Assembly (NCBI GenBank): GCA_028821575.1
Contig: JAPPFW010000058.1
Span: 62,001 to 126,000 of the forward strand
Source: a bacterium
GTDB lineage: Bacteria > Actinomycetota > Acidimicrobiia > Spongiisociales > Spongiisociaceae
Length of the DNA: 64,000 nt
Direction of reading: 5' to 3'
Positions 8,558-16,869 of the stretch are shown here, one piece after another. Under the pieces are notes generated by a model. That model had not been told where the DNA came from. It searched no databases and saw nothing but the letters and a program-made list of their open reading frames with translations. The position numbers and the translations under genes were made by a program. The first letter of the stretch is position 1. Each line of letters starts with the position of its first letter.

Positions 8558-11500
8558 ATGGACGGCACCCCCGACAACCACGAATCCCGCGTCGGCGATG
8601 TGGTCGCGCTTCGTTCCGACCGGAGCCGCGTTGGCGCCGTCATTGAGGTACTCGGTGGCGGTGCGGAGGTAAGGTACCGGGTCCTGATCGATGGTGCCGT
8701 TTCCATGCTGTACGGCAGTCAGGTGATGCCGGGTGACTCGACTGCGGACAGTTCTGTAGTAATAAGTGCGGAGGAGTGCAAGGCTCTCCTCACGGCCCTC
8801 CACATTCGCTCACCCTCGACCTCGGATCTGATGTCCCTCAGGTCGGGACGGGTGGAGTTCGTGCCCTACCAGTACCGTCCTGTACTGAAGCTCATCAGGT
8901 CCGACCTGCCGCGACTCTTGATCGCGGACGAGGTGGGCGTGGGTAAGACCATCGAGGCAGGCCTGATCATCAAGGAGTTGCGAGCGCGTTCCGGGCTGTC
9001 CTCCGTCCTCGTCATCTGCCCGAAGCCGTTGGTCTCGGAGCGCAAGTGGGAACTGGAGATGCGCAGATTCGACGAGCGCCTTCACCCCCTCGACGGACCT
9101 ACTTTGCGGTTCTGCATCAACGAGACTCACTTGGACGGCGAGTGGCCCCGCCGCTATTCCAACGCCATTCTCCCGATGTCCCTACTCAACAAGGCCACGC
9201 TCTTCGGCAAGAGGCGGTCCAAGGGACGACGCGCGCGTACCGAACGCGGACTGATCGACCTGGACCCTCCGCCGCGTTTCGACCTGGTGATCGTGGACGA
9301 GGCGCACCACGCCCGGAATTCCGAGACCCACACGCACCAAGCCATTCGATTCTTCTGCGACAACGCTGAGGCCGTCGTCTTCCTTACGGCCACCCCGGTC
9401 CAAATGGGAAGCGGCGATCTCTTCACCCTGCTCAATCTGCTTCGCCCCGACCTCATTATCGACCCGCCGACATTCGAGCAGATGGCCGCGCCCAACGGCG
9501 ACATCAACCGGGCGATAGCCCTGTGTCGAGGCGCGCGACCCGGGTGGAGGGGGGAGGTGCGCTCATGTCTGAACAGTGCCGTGGATACCGAATGGGGACG
9601 GAGCTTCCTTCGAGCCTCGCCGTTGGTGAATGGTCTCGTCGAGACTCTTGGAGAGCAGAGAGACGAGGACGAGATCCGCGTGCGGGCCATCAATGCCCTT
9701 GAAGGACTCTATACCTTCGGTCCGCTAATCAACCGTACCCGGCGCCGGGACATCGGCGAGTTCACGACAAGGAAGCCCCAGACGGTTGCCGTTCCCTACA
9801 CGCCGGCTCAACGCGCACTGCACGACCGGCTCATGGAGACCCTCGCGCGTATCCTGGCGGTGTGCCATGGACACCAGAACGTGCGCTTCATGATGTCCAC
9901 AGTTCGTCGCCAAGCGGCCAGTTGTCTCTACGGCCTGGCTCCCTACATGGAGAACATCCTCAACAGGAACCTGGACCGGCTCGAAGGCTTGGACTACGGT
10001 TCCGACGATGCCCCTGATCTGGGGTTCGTCGACGATGTGCGCGGTGAGATCGAGTCTCTGATCCGCACGGCGCGATCGCTCGATCCGGTGGACCCGAAGG
10101 CGGACGAGTTCCGCAGGGTGATCCGGGAGAAACTGGCGATGTCGAGGAACAAGGCGTTGGTCTTCAGCACGTTCAGGCACACGCTCGCCTATCTCGGGCG
10201 CCTGTTGGACGAGGACGGCGTGAGATTCGAGGTGATCCACGGCGGTGTCCGCGGACATGATCGAAGCGATATCCGCCGCAGGTTCTCCCTGCCGAAGGAG
10301 TCCAGCGATGCCGTCGATGTCCTCCTCTCATCCGAGGTCGGATGCGAGGGCCTGGACTTTCAGTTCTGCGACATGCTCGTCAACTACGACCTGCCGTGGA
10401 ATCCCATGCGCATCGAGCAGCGGATTGGACGACTGGACCGCCACGGGCAGGCGAGCAAAACCATCGCCATCGTCAATCTCGTCACCCCCGGCACGGTGGA
10501 CTACGAGATATACGACCGCTGCCTGCTTCGGCTGGGCATCTTCGAGCACGCGGTCGGCGGCAACGAGGAGATCCTCGGCGAACTGGGCGCCGCACTACAA
10601 AGCATAGGTGAAAGTCTCAGCTTGACGCCAAGGGAAGTGCGTGACCGGCTCCGGCAACTCTCCGACAACGTGATTCGCCGCCGTGAGGAGGAGGAGCGCA
10701 TCGAGAGCGCGCAGGGTGAACTCTTTGGCCTCGGACAGGTGGTGGCGGACTGGAAGAAGGAGGTCGAGGATGCCGAGTCGCCGTGGATGGTCCCCTCCGC
10801 AATCCGGCGTTGTGTGAATTCCTACCTTCAGAAGTTGCTTGAGTCTCCGGAGCGGGACTTCTTCTGGGGTTCGGGGCCGGTTAGGACGCTCAGGCTGGGA
10901 GCCGACGCCAAGCGACAGCTTCTCGCCCTGCGCGACGTACGAGGCAGAAGAACCGACCCGCGCTTCACCCGTTGGGAGAACTGGCTGCGCGGCGCTTCGT
11001 CCCGATTGCCTGTTACCTTCCGGCAGGAGGCGGCCAGAGAGAGCGACGAGGTCGTCCACCTCGATGCCACGCACTCGCTCGTTCAGCAGGCCGCCGCGTT
11101 CCTTACCGACGGTGGCACAGGGCGACCTGGGGGGCCATCACGCGTACGCGTCGTGGCCCGGAGTCCGGCCGCTCCTGTGGGCGAGCACGCGTTCGCCATA
11201 TACCGGTGGACGAATACGGGCGTGGTGGCCCGCGACGAATTCGTCGCTGTTTGCTCATCTCTGGAAGCCGAAGGCGTAGTCATGTCGCTTCTGGCAGAGG
11301 CGGAGGACGATTCGATGCCCGGCCAGATCGACGATGCCGGCTTGGATGCGCTGGACCGCCGCCACCACGAACTGTGGGACAAAGCCAGGAAACGGCATGT
11401 GGCGGAGAACGCGCGGATTGTCGACCATCGCCTTCAGAGCCTCAAGGTGAGCCATCGCGCGCGAGAACAGGTACTCAGGGAACAGCTCGCCTCGGCCGCA

Positions 11501-11662
11501 CACGAGAATATCCGCAGGATGAGGGAATCGCAGTTGGAACGCGCGCAAGAGGACTATGAGCAAACGGTAAGCCGACTGCGGGCGAGCGCCGAGGAGGCGG
11601 ACATACTGGCCACCGTGGTTGTACACGGCACCATGCGGATACAGAGGACGATCACTACATGA
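8558..11662 (+). CDS. SNF2/RapA-type superfamily 2 helicase of a putative defence island
   Basis: The 1034-residue protein starts with a small SH3-like segment (VGDVVALRSDRSRVG, residues 12-26), common in this helicase group. A superfamily 2 motor follows: Walker A in LIADEVGVGKTIEAG (121-135), DEAH at 247-250 and motif III LTATP at 276-280. A RapA/SNF2-type second lobe has ALVFSTFRHT and the signature SEVGCEGLDFQFCD, LPWNPMRIEQRIGRLDR and HGQ around residues 590-630. The C-terminal ~350 residues are helical and charged. It would translocate on nucleic acid using ATP. It begins directly after TAG of an upstream frame, with no good Shine-Dalgarno sequence, and overlaps the GHKL gene as ATGA at 11659-11662. 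Related helicases occur in DISARM and other phage-defence systems, but DISARM partners are absent. Confidence 0.88.
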   Translation: MDGTPDNHESRVGDVVALRSDRSRVGAVIEVLGGGAEVRYRVLIDGAVSMLYGSQVMPGDSTADSSVVISAEECKALLTALHIRSPSTSDLMSLRSGRVEFVPYQYRPVLKLIRSDLPRLLIADEVGVGKTIEAGLIIKELRARSGLSSVLVICPKPLVSERKWELEMRRFDERLHPLDGPTLRFCINETHLDGEWPRRYSNAILPMSLLNKATLFGKRRSKGRRARTERGLIDLDPPPRFDLVIVDEAHHARNSETHTHQAIRFFCDNAEAVVFLTATPVQMGSGDLFTLLNLLRPDLIIDPPTFEQMAAPNGDINRAIALCRGARPGWRGEVRSCLNSAVDTEWGRSFLRASPLVNGLVETLGEQRDEDEIRVRAINALEGLYTFGPLINRTRRRDIGEFTTRKPQTVAVPYTPAQRALHDRLMETLARILAVCHGHQNVRFMMSTVRRQAASCLYGLAPYMENILNRNLDRLEGLDYGSDDAPDLGFVDDVRGEIESLIRTARSLDPVDPKADEFRRVIREKLAMSRNKALVFSTFRHTLAYLGRLLDEDGVRFEVIHGGVRGHDRSDIRRRFSLPKESSDAVDVLLSSEVGCEGLDFQFCDMLVNYDLPWNPMRIEQRIGRLDRHGQASKTIAIVNLVTPGTVDYEIYDRCLLRLGIFEHAVGGNEEILGELGAALQSIGESLSLTPREVRDRLRQLSDNVIRRREEEERIESAQGELFGLGQVVADWKKEVEDAESPWMVPSAIRRCVNSYLQKLLESPERDFFWGSGPVRTLRLGADAKRQLLALRDVRGRRTDPRFTRWENWLRGASSRLPVTFRQEAARESDEVVHLDATHSLVQQAAAFLTDGGTGRPGGPSRVRVVARSPAAPVGEHAFAIYRWTNTGVVARDEFVAVCSSLEAEGVVMSLLAEAEDDSMPGQIDDAGLDALDRRHHELWDKARKRHVAENARIVDHRLQSLKVSHRAREQVLREQLASAAHENIRRMRESQLERAQEDYEQTVSRLRASAEEADILATVVVHGTMRIQRTITT

Positions 11663-14600
11663 GCGGTGCATGGGAGCAGATTCCCGAGAGCTGCATTCGG
11701 GACCTCGAAGGCAAGCGAAGACGGTTCGTCGAGGCGCAGATGGAAAACGACTTCAACCTCGACGCGCTGGTGGGTTTCCTCTATCCAGACGCCGCTCACC
11801 TCGTCTTCGAGTTGTTACAGAACGCGGAGGACGCGGGGGCGACGTCCGCCCGTTTCGAACTGAGCGACAAAAAGCTCTCCCTCACTCACAACGGCCGACC
11901 GTTCTCCTACGAAGATATCGACAGCATCACCAGCTACTTCAACAGCGCCAAGGACGAGGAGGAGGACAAGATCGGACGCTTCGGCATCGGGTTCAAGTCC
12001 GTGTTCGGGTGCACAGAGACACCCAGGATATACAGTGACACGGTGGCGTTCGAGATCGTCGATCGAATCGTGCCGAGGCCAATACGGCCCGATTCCTCGA
12101 TACGGATCTCAAGTCCGCAGACCGTTATCGAGCTTCCGTTCAACACAACGAGGAAAACAATCAAGGTACGGGAAGAGATTCGGTCGGGGTTGGAAGGGAT
12201 GTCGGTCATGTCAGTCCTGCACCTGGAGAGCATCAAATCGATCGAATGGCACACGGATGCCGACGATTCAGGATCGCTCATACGGACGGAACTAGGTGAT
12301 GGCGTGGTGCAGGTCCGTGCCAGAAGGCCCACCGGCGAGGAGAGGCGTTGCTTCCTTCGGTTTCGCGAGCCCTATGGCGAGGGCTCATCCATGTACCTTG
12401 ACGTAGTGTTCGAGCTCGAGAAGAAGGAACGAGCACAGGGGGCCTTGCAGGTGGAGGACGAAGCTCTGGTTGATCGCTTTCACATCGTTCCTGCCGAGCG
12501 TGGCAGGGTCGCCGTGTTCTTTCCTGCCATAAAGGAGACCTCCAACCTCCGATTCCACCTGCACGCGCCCTTCATTCCCGAACTCAGCAGAGCGAGCATC
12601 AAAGAGCACCCCGATAACCATGCCCTCTTCGCTCGCTTGGCCAAGCTTGTTGCCAAGTCGCTTTCGACCATCCGTGACTTGGGCTTCCTCAACAGAGACT
12701 TCCTAGGTGTGCTGCCCAACTCGCAGGATTCTCTTTCTGAGACTTACACGCCGTTCCACGAAGCCGTCGTTCGGGCTATGGGCAAACAATCACTTGTGCC
12801 CATGCAGGGCGGCGGCTACGGGCAGGCGACGCGGCTGTTGCAGGGGAAGGCCGACCTCAAGGTCTTTCTCGGCATCGACGATATTCACTTCCTGATGTCC
12901 GGTTGGGATGTCCCTAGTTGGGCCGTAAGAACCAATCGCGCTGAGCCGCCGTCGGATTACCAAGGTTGGGCCGTGGCCGCCACGCAGAGGCACAACAAAG
13001 TGGATCGATTCCTCCAGGATCTGAAAGTTGACGAATTCGACGTTAAGTACGTGGTCCCGCCCGGTTCCAAGGAGGACAGAGAAATCAAAGAATGGCTCGC
13101 GACCCACGACGCTCGTTGGCACAGAGCTTACTACGCATCGGTCGATAGGCATTGGGATGATAGCCGCGGTGCTTACGACAGGCTAAGCAAGCTCCCAATC
13201 GTTCGCACTCAATCAGGCGAGTATCGGCGGGCGTCGGCATGTCGCTTTGCGAACGACGGAGACGAAGCACCGGAGGGCGTGGCTATTGCGGATCCTGACA
13301 CCTACTCCGGCGGCAAGGGTGCGAAGAGGGGGCTTGAACGATTGGGTGTACGAGAGATCGATGACGAGTCCAAGGCCAAAGGGATCCTAGACAAGTACTA
13401 TAGCGAATCCGGGCACCGCCCAACGTCGGACGAGCACAGAAACCATGTGGAGACCTTCATCAGACTCGTGCAAAAGCGGCGGATCCCCGCAAACACGTTC
13501 GGCAAGTACAGATTGCTTTTGGACATCAACGGAGACTGGTATCGGCCGGGTCGGTTATATGCCGGGAAAGAGTATCCGGACGCGAGTGCTGCTCCGTACT
13601 ACCGGTACCTCGAACGCCTCGCCGACCATCCCCAACCGCTTCACGGACACTATCGGGACATACCGGGGTTTAGCGAGTTTGCGAGGCGTATCGGTGTTTG
13701 CTACAGGATTCCGATTACGAAGACGGGATGTCACAAGAATCCAGAATGGTCACACCTGAGGGGCGGCCGAGGGTATGTCACCGCTTACGAGATCGATCAT
13801 GATTGGCAGATCCGCCACCTCGATCGCATGCTTCAACAGCTCAATCAAGCCGAGCGGTCGGCGGTCGAGAGAGAAGACCTAGCCCGGACCATCCATGCGG
13901 CTCTCGACGAGAAGAGCGAGCATACTTGGCCTCCCCCCAAGCATGTTTGGTCCGACAAGGCTGTCTCCGGATCGTTAGTGGCGGTCTACAGGCGGAACCG
14001 TAGCGCCCGGTTTCGTACGGCGCCGTCCCAACTCGTCTTCACTCTGCGCAAGTACGCTTGGGTGCCTCAGGAACATGAGCCGGACGGTGTCACCTTCGTC
14101 AGGCCAAGAGAGGCCCGGCCCAGCTGGCTTCCCCAGGGGTTCGCTTTCGATTCCGGATGGGCGTGGCTAAAGGCGATAGAATTCGGGGAAGAACACCGGG
14201 AGGCGGATCGGAAGATAGCCCAAGAGAAGCTCGATCAGGCAGCCAAGGCCAGCGAGCGGGAATCCATGGCCAAGGACCTGGGCTTCAAGAACTTGGAGCT
14301 GGCTGAGGAGGCCCAGTGGTTTGCGGAACTTCCCAAGGGAGAACGGAACGAAATCAGGGAGCAGTATGCGGCGAGGCGTCGTCCACAGCCCGAGTTCGAG
14401 AGACCCCGGAACCCAAACCGCCGCCGCAAGAGGGCGAAGGAGCAAGCGGAGGAGGCCCCTAACCGACGGACCGAACCCAGGAAACGAAACATCGTTGAAG
14501 GAGAGGCCGGTCTCAAGGAAGAGGCACGCACAAAGCTTCGGGCGAACTACGAGGAGCACGCCCACGTAAGCCTCTGCCAAGTGATCCGTTGCCAGGATAG

Positions 14601-14955
14601 GTCCTTCAAGTACAAGAGCGGAGATTGGTACTTCGAGGCCGTCCGGTTCCTCGACCTCGATAAGATGGTCGCGGCCGATTACTTGGCGCTCTGTCCCCGA
14701 CACGCTGCCATGTTCCAGCACGCGAACGAATCGAAGAACGGGCTCAAGGAAGCATTCGAGGCGAGAAGTGCGTCTGGGAACCGTCTCGATGCCTTGGCGA
14801 TTCCCGTCGCGCTAGCTGGGGAGAACGTAGAGGTCCTCTTGGCTCCCAAACACGTCATCGACCTTGGGGCAGCGTGGGAAGTAGACGGCAAGAAAAGTCT
14901 CGGGGGGCGAATGACTCACAAACGCGGAGACAACCATGACAGACAAGCTCATTGA
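11659..14955 (+). CDS. Sacsin/Hsp90-type GHKL ATPase with C-terminal treble-clef-like motif
   Basis: The 1098-residue protein opens with a Bergerat-fold ATPase of the sacsin type. The N-box is FELLQNAEDAGA (residues 50-61), the HNGRPF motif is at 77-82 and the G2 box GRFGIGFKSVF is at 106-116. The middle is long and unrecognised, and 860-990 is Lys/Arg/Glu-rich and probably helical. Near the C-terminus, CQVIRCQDR followed by WYFEAVRFL and LALCPRHAAMF resembles an HNH-type treble clef with its catalytic His pair replaced, so it may bind zinc or DNA without cutting. It is coupled to the helicase by ATGA, so the two probably act together. GHKL-helicase pairs are known in restriction and anti-phage loci. 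The base composition looks less GC-rich than neighbouring catabolic genes, suggesting transfer. Confidence 0.85.
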   Translation: MSGAWEQIPESCIRDLEGKRRRFVEAQMENDFNLDALVGFLYPDAAHLVFELLQNAEDAGATSARFELSDKKLSLTHNGRPFSYEDIDSITSYFNSAKDEEEDKIGRFGIGFKSVFGCTETPRIYSDTVAFEIVDRIVPRPIRPDSSIRISSPQTVIELPFNTTRKTIKVREEIRSGLEGMSVMSVLHLESIKSIEWHTDADDSGSLIRTELGDGVVQVRARRPTGEERRCFLRFREPYGEGSSMYLDVVFELEKKERAQGALQVEDEALVDRFHIVPAERGRVAVFFPAIKETSNLRFHLHAPFIPELSRASIKEHPDNHALFARLAKLVAKSLSTIRDLGFLNRDFLGVLPNSQDSLSETYTPFHEAVVRAMGKQSLVPMQGGGYGQATRLLQGKADLKVFLGIDDIHFLMSGWDVPSWAVRTNRAEPPSDYQGWAVAATQRHNKVDRFLQDLKVDEFDVKYVVPPGSKEDREIKEWLATHDARWHRAYYASVDRHWDDSRGAYDRLSKLPIVRTQSGEYRRASACRFANDGDEAPEGVAIADPDTYSGGKGAKRGLERLGVREIDDESKAKGILDKYYSESGHRPTSDEHRNHVETFIRLVQKRRIPANTFGKYRLLLDINGDWYRPGRLYAGKEYPDASAAPYYRYLERLADHPQPLHGHYRDIPGFSEFARRIGVCYRIPITKTGCHKNPEWSHLRGGRGYVTAYEIDHDWQIRHLDRMLQQLNQAERSAVEREDLARTIHAALDEKSEHTWPPPKHVWSDKAVSGSLVAVYRRNRSARFRTAPSQLVFTLRKYAWVPQEHEPDGVTFVRPREARPSWLPQGFAFDSGWAWLKAIEFGEEHREADRKIAQEKLDQAAKASERESMAKDLGFKNLELAEEAQWFAELPKGERNEIREQYAARRRPQPEFERPRNPNRRRKRAKEQAEEAPNRRTEPRKRNIVEGEAGLKEEARTKLRANYEEHAHVSLCQVIRCQDRSFKYKSGDWYFEAVRFLDLDKMVAADYLALCPRHAAMFQHANESKNGLKEAFEARSASGNRLDALAIPVALAGENVEVLLAPKHVIDLGAAWEVDGKKSLGGRMTHKRGDNHDRQAH

Positions 14956-15082
14956 TAGAAACCCGGACATCCTGGGCGGGACTCCGGTGCTCTCGGGTAC
15001 GAGGATTCCCGTGCGGATCCTGATGGAGCATCTGGAAGCGGGCGACCGGCTCGAGGAATTCCTCGACGAATCAGCGAACTGA
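14936..15082 (+). CDS. Truncated DUF433 (antitoxin-like) protein
   Basis: A 48-residue frame starts MTDKLIDRNPDILGGTPVL, continues SGTRIPVRILMEHLEAG and ends EEFLDESAN. This is the N-terminal two thirds of DUF433, a winged-helix-like domain of ~75 residues often found as the antitoxin partner of a PIN-type toxin. The expected C-terminal helices are lost because the frame runs into the right direct repeat, which supplies the TGA at 15080-15082. The start overlaps the end of the GHKL gene by 20 bases in another frame. No toxin gene follows. It is probably a relic of the island's native neighbour and marks the island's right junction. Confidence 0.65.
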   Translation: MTDKLIDRNPDILGGTPVLSGTRIPVRILMEHLEAGDRLEEFLDESAN

Positions 15083-15259
15083 GGAAAGCTGTTAGCTCAT
15101 GGCCGCCGTCCGTACCGTCCTCGGCGAGATCTCACCGGATGACCTCGGGATCACTATGAGCCACGAGCACCTGCTGCTTGACACCTCGCATCTGTTCTGG
15201 CACGAGCCGTCCACAAGCGACCCTCCCGAGATCCAGGCTCTGGCAGCGGCCCCGGTGAC
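15076..15259 (+). repeat. Right copy of the ~184-bp direct repeat bounding the island
   Basis: This copy matches 7974-8157. It starts at GAACTGA, which in the left copy is the end of the amidohydrolase gene and here merely terminates the truncated DUF433 frame. The copy continues into the intact phosphotriesterase-like gene. Because the right copy has both the upstream spacer and the whole gene, while the left keeps only the 5' part, the layout matches single-crossover integration of a molecule carrying the 5' end of this gene. Confidence 0.85.
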
Positions 15260-16151
15260 CCCGGAGAACTCCGCCGACGTGGTCGTCCGCCCGTATGTAT
15301 CGAAGGACAACCTGCGGATGACGGAGCTGGACGTTGCCATCCGGGAGCTGCAGCTGTACAAGGATGCCGGGGGGCACAGCTTCGTCGATGTCAGCGGGCG
15401 TATCCCCGGCTGGCATCCCGATGATCTCGTCGCCGCCAGCGAAGCCACCGGAGTCAACATCGTGGCCTCCACCGGCTGGTATATCGCACCTGCCCACCCG
15501 CCAAGCCACGCCGAGGCCGGTGTGGACGAGTTGGCGGAGATGATGGTCAACCACATCGAGGTGGGTATCGAAGGCACCGATGTGCGCGCCGGGGTGATCG
15601 GCGAGCTCGGCATGACCGAGCCGCTCCACCCCCAGGAAGAGAAAGTGCTCCGCGCCGGCTGCCGCGCCCAAGCACGAACCGGCGTTCCCTTGACCGTGCA
15701 TCCAATGGTGTTCCAAAAGGAGGCCCACCGATATATCGACATCCTCGAGGCGGAAGGCGCCAACCTCGACAAGGTCTACATCAGCCACATGGACGGCAGC
15801 TGCCCCGACTACGAGTACCACGAGTCCGTGATGGACCGGGGCGTCTCCATCGACTATGACCTCTTCGGAGACACATCGTGGAACGACACGCACCTACTCT
15901 TCGGAGGCGACCACTGGATCTCAGACCAGGAACGCGTCGAAACCCTGGCCCGCCTCTGCGCCGACGGCTACAGCCGCCAGATCATGCTCGCCCAGGATCG
16001 GTGTCTGAAAACGCACCTGGTCGCCTACGGGGGCAAGGGCTACGCGTACGTTCTCACCGAGATCGTCCCCCAACTCCTCGACGCCGGTGTCACCCCAAGC
16101 CAGATCGACGACATGCTCATCGACAACCCGAAACGAATCTTCGCCGTCTGA
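15099..16151 (+). CDS. Phosphotriesterase-family hydrolase
   Basis: This 350-residue TIM-barrel enzyme carries the full binuclear-metal set of the phosphotriesterase family: SHEHLLLDT (HxH, near residue 22), VIGELGMTE with Glu in the place of the carboxylated Lys (as in PHP-type relatives), TVHPMVF, YISHMDGSC and LLFGGDHW. Such proteins are usually lactonases or esterases acting on small substrates, and true organophosphate hydrolysis is rare. Nearly the same protein is encoded at 36871, and fragments of others lie at 1197 and 7997. Its natural upstream partner was probably the amidohydrolase 7078-7980, now separated from it by the 7-kb island. A separator of 162 bases without evident features lies between it and the convergent microcompartment genes. 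Confidence 0.88.
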   Translation: MAAVRTVLGEISPDDLGITMSHEHLLLDTSHLFWHEPSTSDPPEIQALAAAPVTPENSADVVVRPYVSKDNLRMTELDVAIRELQLYKDAGGHSFVDVSGRIPGWHPDDLVAASEATGVNIVASTGWYIAPAHPPSHAEAGVDELAEMMVNHIEVGIEGTDVRAGVIGELGMTEPLHPQEEKVLRAGCRAQARTGVPLTVHPMVFQKEAHRYIDILEAEGANLDKVYISHMDGSCPDYEYHESVMDRGVSIDYDLFGDTSWNDTHLLFGGDHWISDQERVETLARLCADGYSRQIMLAQDRCLKTHLVAYGGKGYAYVLTEIVPQLLDAGVTPSQIDDMLIDNPKRIFAV

Positions 16152-16313
16152 TCCGAACCCCGACTACACCAGCCGCCTAGAGACTTCATGGCTCCATGAC
16201 CACTCGAAGACGGGTCCCCCGCCCTCGTGGGCCGCCACGCTGTTCGACACGAAGAACCGCTCCGGACTAGTCCACATCCTGCCGCGGACCTTGAGCTGCG
16301 TTTGCCACTCGCT

Positions 16314-16856
16314 CTAGCCCCGGTGGCGCTCTATGCGAAGTTCCACTCCCTGGTTCTTCCAGACGTAGTCGCCGGCCCGGCGGAAAGCGTCCATGTCCTC
16401 GGGCGCCACCCGGGCGAAGACGTTGGTGAGACCCACACCGCCGGTGTCGCTGTAGAACATGGCGATGATCATCCGGTCCGGCCAGTAGGCGATGTTGCCG
16501 GCCTTCTGTGCCTTCGACTGGTTCTCCGCGCCCAGGTAGGTCCGGATGGGGAACATGAGCTCGTCGCCGGCGAGGCGGGCATGGTTGACGGTGCCGGACA
16601 GGGGGAGCAGGTCGCGGATGGCGGACGCTGTGACGGGCGCCTCGTCGAGGAGCAAGGTCGCCCGGATCCGCTCGCCGGCCACCTCGATGACGATGTCGGA
16701 GTTGCGGTCCCTGGGTCCTTCGATGATCCGGAGGCCGGCCAGGTTGGCCTCGTCCCTGGCCGCGGCGGTGATGACGGTGGGCGGCTCGATCACCAACTCG
16801 GTCTTGCCCCGGCGGATCGCGGCCCGGATGTCCTCGGTGGTAAGTATCTGGCGCAT
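16314..16856 (-). CDS. Cyclophilin-like (TM1367/DUF3830-type) protein with microcompartment-type N-terminal domain
   Basis: Of the 180 residues, the first ~50 (RQILTTEDIRAAIRRG to LAGLRIIEG) closely parallel the first ~50 of the aldehyde dehydrogenase at 18148 (RRFVTTEDIRELAEVG to RLGVRLVEG). The rest, with IRATLLLDEAPVTASAIRD, a strand in ELMFPI, GNIAYWPDR and VFARVAPEDMDAF, resembles the small cyclophilin-like fold of TM1367/DUF3830 proteins, which have no proven enzymatic activity. The start at 16856 is 13 bases from the BMC-T stop. The position at the end of a shell-protein operon, plus the shared N-terminal domain, suggests a cargo or assembly protein of the compartment. The domain assignment is by eye. 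Confidence 0.68.
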   Translation of the reverse strand: MRQILTTEDIRAAIRRGKTELVIEPPTVITAAARDEANLAGLRIIEGPRDRNSDIVIEVAGERIRATLLLDEAPVTASAIRDLLPLSGTVNHARLAGDELMFPIRTYLGAENQSKAQKAGNIAYWPDRMIIAMFYSDTGGVGLTNVFARVAPEDMDAFRRAGDYVWKNQGVELRIERHRG

Positions 16857-16869
16857 CGACTCCTCCCCC

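Noticed and set aside
8558-14955. DISARM or BREX system
   Set aside because: The helicase is related to those in DISARM, but the DNA methylase, DrmB-like and phospholipase-like partners are absent, and no BREX pglZ or brxC-like gene is present.
7974-15259. tRNA-derived attachment sites at the island ends
   Set aside because: The repeat is PTE coding sequence, not a tRNA gene, and no integrase is encoded in the island.
16152-16313. Gene or RNA in the gap between the PTE and microcompartment genes
   Set aside because: No start with ribosome-binding site, hairpin or RNA motif could be supported in these 162 bases.
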